Shown: positions 7,372-9,514 of the stretch, one piece after another
How positions within the stretch are numbered: the stretch's first letter is position 1
Layout of the letters: each line of letters begins with the position of its first letter
Assembly (NCBI GenBank): GCA_001800005.1
Contig: MGUL01000188.1
Location: 3,478 to 12,991 of the forward strand
Source: Elusimicrobia bacterium RBG_16_66_12
Lineage (GTDB): Bacteria > Elusimicrobiota > Elusimicrobia > UBA1565 > UBA9628
Direction: 5' to 3'
DNA length: 9,514 bases
Made by a program: the position numbers and the translations under genes
Notes under the pieces: generated by a model
What the model saw: only the letters and a program-made list of their open reading frames with translations
The model's database searches: none
What the model was told of the DNA's origin: nothing

Positions 7372-8910
7372 GTGACTACGCGCGACTCGCGGCGCCTGGA
7401 ACTCCTGCTCGAAGTGGGGCGGCTTCTGTCTTCGAAGCTGGAGCCGGCCGAACTGCTGACCACCGTCCTGCGCCTGGCCTCCCGGGTGGTGGACACGGAA
7501 ACGGCCTCCCTGTTGCTGCTCGACGAGAAGTCGCAGGAGCTCTACTTCGACGTGGCCCTGGGCCTGGGAGAGGCGGCGGCCAAGGTCCGTCTGAAGCTGG
7601 GCCAGGGCATCGCGGGGACCGTGGCGCAGACCCGCAAAGCCGAGATCATCAACGAGGTCCGAAAGGACCCGCGCTGGTCGCCGCAGCTGGATGAGAAGTC
7701 GGGATTCACCACGCGGTCGATCCTCGCCGTGCCTCTCCTGCTCAAAGGACGCCTGCTGGGCGTTGTCGAGGCGATCAACAAGCAGAGCGGGGTCTTCGAC
7801 GAGAGCGACCGGGAAACCCTCGAAGCCTTCGCCTCCCAAGCCGCCGTCGCCATCGACAACGCCCGCCTCTTCGCCTCGCTGCGCGATGAGAAGTTCAAGC
7901 TCGCGACGGTCTTCTCCCAGATGCACGACGGGGCCGTGCTGACCGACCACTCCGGGCGCGTCCTCCTCGCCAACGACGCCGCCCGGCGCCTGCTCGGCGC
8001 GGAACCGGCCGACCTGGCCGGATGCCTGCAAGACATGACCGTCACGCCTCCCCTGGCGGAGCTCCTCGCTTCGGACAAGTCCTTCCAGGGCTTCGCGGCC
8101 GTGCGCCAGGAACCGGTCATGCTGGTGTTGACCGGGCGCGCAACCCGCGCGCCGTTGGCCGGGAAAGAGGGATTTCTCTTCATCTTTACGGACGACACCG
8201 CCGATTGGCGCCAGGAGAAGCTCAAGCGCTCCTTCCTGTCGCTGATCTCGCACAAGCTCAAGACGCCGCTGGCCTCGGTCATCGGCTTCTCCGACATCCT
8301 GTTGGGAGAGCTGGACCCCAAGACGACTCCCCCGATGACGTACAGAGCCGTCAGGACGATCAACGAGCAGGGCGCGAAGGTCGGCGAACTGGTCGACAAG
8401 CTGCTGCACTACACCATCGTCGAGAGCCCCGACGCCTCCCTCGATCTGCGCGACGTCTCCGTCGACGAGGCCGTGGGCGAGGCCCTGAACTCCCTCAAAG
8501 AGAGGATATTCGCCAAGAAAGCCCGGGTGGACTATCGCCCCACGGGATTGACCCTGCGCGTCGACCGCCCGCTCTTCGTCGAGGCGGTCAAGAACCTCGT
8601 CGAGAACGCCTTCAAGTTCGACCCGAAGCCCGCTCCCGCCGTGGGCGTGCGCGCGGTCGCCGAAGACGGCTGGGCCGCCCTGTCCGTCTCGGACGCCGGG
8701 CCCGGCATCCCTCCCGAGGCGCACGAGCGCGTGTTCTCCCGCTTCCATCAGGTCGAAAGGGACTTCACGGGCCAGATGGAGGGCATGGGGCTGGGGTTGG
8801 CCTTCGTCAAGCGCGTCGGCGAACTCCACGGCGGGCGCGTGGAACTGCGCTCCAAGCTGGGCGAGGGCACCACGGTCACCATCCTCCTGCCGTTGAAGAG
8901 GGACTCGTGA
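7372..8910 (+). CDS. Soluble GAF-PAS sensor histidine kinase
   Basis: 512 residues from a GTG start, with no membrane helix, so cytoplasmic. Domains in order: GAF (about 15-167, ending in the typical A-S-Q-A-A-V-A-I-D-N-A-R-L), a PAS-like segment (about 176-278, with D-G-A-V-L-T-D and L-L-A-N-D-A-A), HisKA (about 284-346) with phospho-acceptor His294 in S-H-K-L-K-T-P-L, and HATPase_c (about 395-508) with N-box Asn412 (E-N-A-F-K-F), G1 box D-A-G-P-G (Asp441) and G2 box G-M-G-L-G-L (471-476). It should autophosphorylate in response to a ligand or redox state sensed by GAF or PAS and pass the phosphate to a response regulator not in this window. The residue after His294 is Lys where Glu or Asp is usual. 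It lies 51 bases after the kinase-like gene and overlaps the next gene by 4 bases, so it is probably co-transcribed with it. The domain call is very sure; the signal is unknown. Confidence 0.93.
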   Translation: MTTRDSRRLELLLEVGRLLSSKLEPAELLTTVLRLASRVVDTETASLLLLDEKSQELYFDVALGLGEAAAKVRLKLGQGIAGTVAQTRKAEIINEVRKDPRWSPQLDEKSGFTTRSILAVPLLLKGRLLGVVEAINKQSGVFDESDRETLEAFASQAAVAIDNARLFASLRDEKFKLATVFSQMHDGAVLTDHSGRVLLANDAARRLLGAEPADLAGCLQDMTVTPPLAELLASDKSFQGFAAVRQEPVMLVLTGRATRAPLAGKEGFLFIFTDDTADWRQEKLKRSFLSLISHKLKTPLASVIGFSDILLGELDPKTTPPMTYRAVRTINEQGAKVGELVDKLLHYTIVESPDASLDLRDVSVDEAVGEALNSLKERIFAKKARVDYRPTGLTLRVDRPLFVEAVKNLVENAFKFDPKPAPAVGVRAVAEDGWAALSVSDAGPGIPPEAHERVFSRFHQVERDFTGQMEGMGLGLAFVKRVGELHGGRVELRSKLGEGTTVTILLPLKRDS

Positions 8911-9514
8911 GCGCGTCCGAGGCCCCGGCCGGGGCGTACGCGGCGGCCATCTCCGGCGCCGACTACGGCGAGGCTTATCTCGAGGAGACGGCCTGGACCT
9001 CCGCGCGCCTGGAAGACGGCCGCGTGCAGGACGTGGCCGCCGGCTCCGACCGCGGCCTGGGACTGCGGCTGCTGCGCAGGACGCAGGGCCGGGTGGAGAC
9101 CTTCTTCGGCAGCGGCCCCGACATGAGTCCCGAGGCGGCCGCCCGGCTGCGCGCGGGACTGCTGCCCGCGGGGCGCAAGCGCGCCGCCCGGTTCTCCGCC
9201 CCCGTGCTGAAAGGCGTGAGCCCCCGCGTCGACCCGGCCGGCGTGCCGCTGGAGCGCAAGGTCCTCCTGCTCAGGGAGCTCGACCGCATGGTGCGCGGCG
9301 AATTCCCCTCCGTGCGCCAGGTGACCGTGACCTACGGCGACCGCTCGCGCCGGACGCGCGTACTCAACACCGACGGCGCCGACGCGCGCCAATCGCTGAC
9401 GACCGTGGTCCTGACCGTCGCGGTCGTCGCCGAGGAAAAAGGGCGCCTGCAGAGCGGCCAGGAGTCGGTCGGCGCGCAGCGCGGCTACGAGCTGCTGGAA
9501 GGCGGTCAGCCTTT
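8907..9514 (+). CDS. tldD: TldD/PmbA-family metalloprotease, N-terminal part (3' partial)
   Basis: The frame is open from GTG 8907 to the window edge (202 codons plus 2 bases). The start overlaps the histidine kinase stop as GTGA, and GAGGG at 8898-8902 gives a ribosome site 4 bases away, so translation is probably coupled. The sequence follows the N-terminal domain of TldD: G-A-D-Y-G-E-A-Y-L-E-E near residue 18, an E-D-G-R-V-Q-D segment, G-L-G-L-R, then V-D-P and R-E-L-D-R-M-V-R in the middle, and N-T-D-G before a V-V-A-E-E strand. TldD works with TldE/PmbA as a heterodimeric zinc protease that cuts unfolded peptides and matures some peptide products in the cytoplasm. The zinc site (H-E-x-x-x-H) would lie beyond the edge, so activity cannot be judged. 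A TldE gene might follow. TldD rather than TldE is chosen by overall resemblance. Confidence 0.82.
   Translation, partial: MSASEAPAGAYAAAISGADYGEAYLEETAWTSARLEDGRVQDVAAGSDRGLGLRLLRRTQGRVETFFGSGPDMSPEAAARLRAGLLPAGRKRAARFSAPVLKGVSPRVDPAGVPLERKVLLLRELDRMVRGEFPSVRQVTVTYGDRSRRTRVLNTDGADARQSLTTVVLTVAVVAEEKGRLQSGQESVGAQRGYELLEGGQP

Noticed and set aside
6190..8829. An 879-codon open frame on the minus strand across the kinase-like and histidine kinase genes
   Set aside because: Its composition (Arg, Gly, Glu, Asp, Leu, with no recognisable domain) is typical of the complement of GC-rich genes, and both plus-strand genes have clear domains and starts. Stop codons are simply rare here.

Overview
The window comes from a GC-rich bacterium with a Gram-negative type of envelope and a multiheme, probably anaerobic or microaerobic, electron-transport system. 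This rests on two c-type multiheme proteins, one with a Sec signal peptide and one joined to a membrane cytochrome b, plus a TldD-family protein. The long Ala/Pro-rich secreted linker resembles proteins I associate with GC-rich Elusimicrobiota, but that is a weak guess and cannot be proven here. No mobile element, CRISPR array, tRNA or rRNA was seen. Coding is dense and no gene-free stretch reaches 300 bases.

Left part (1-1788): a gene cut off by the left edge encodes tandem diheme cytochrome c modules joined to a diheme cytochrome b membrane domain, a plausible link between the quinone pool and periplasmic hemes. It meets tail-to-tail a small leftward gene for a CPXCG-type zinc-ribbon protein. 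The two stop codons share a CTAG.

Middle (1789-6202): a short divergent promoter region separates the zinc-ribbon gene from a complete aconitase gene (acnA). Next, behind a well-formed sigma-54 promoter motif, comes a secreted octaheme cytochrome c of the hydroxylamine oxidoreductase (HAO) family. The octaheme protein and the cytochrome c/b fusion could act in one respiratory or detoxifying chain (for example reduction of nitrite or hydroxylamine). They are not in one transcription unit, so this is inference.

Right part (6203-9514): after a GC-rich hairpin come three rightward genes. The first is a protein-kinase-fold-like protein with a signal peptide and a long Ala/Pro linker. The second is a soluble GAF-PAS-HisKA-HATPase sensor histidine kinase. 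The third is the N-terminal part of a TldD-family metalloprotease gene, which overlaps the kinase gene by 4 bases and runs off the right edge. Several genes (zinc ribbon, kinase-like, histidine kinase) have a -10-like hexamer 6-9 bases before the start codon and little or no Shine-Dalgarno sequence, suggesting leaderless transcripts. acnA and the octaheme gene have normal leaders with ribosome binding sites.
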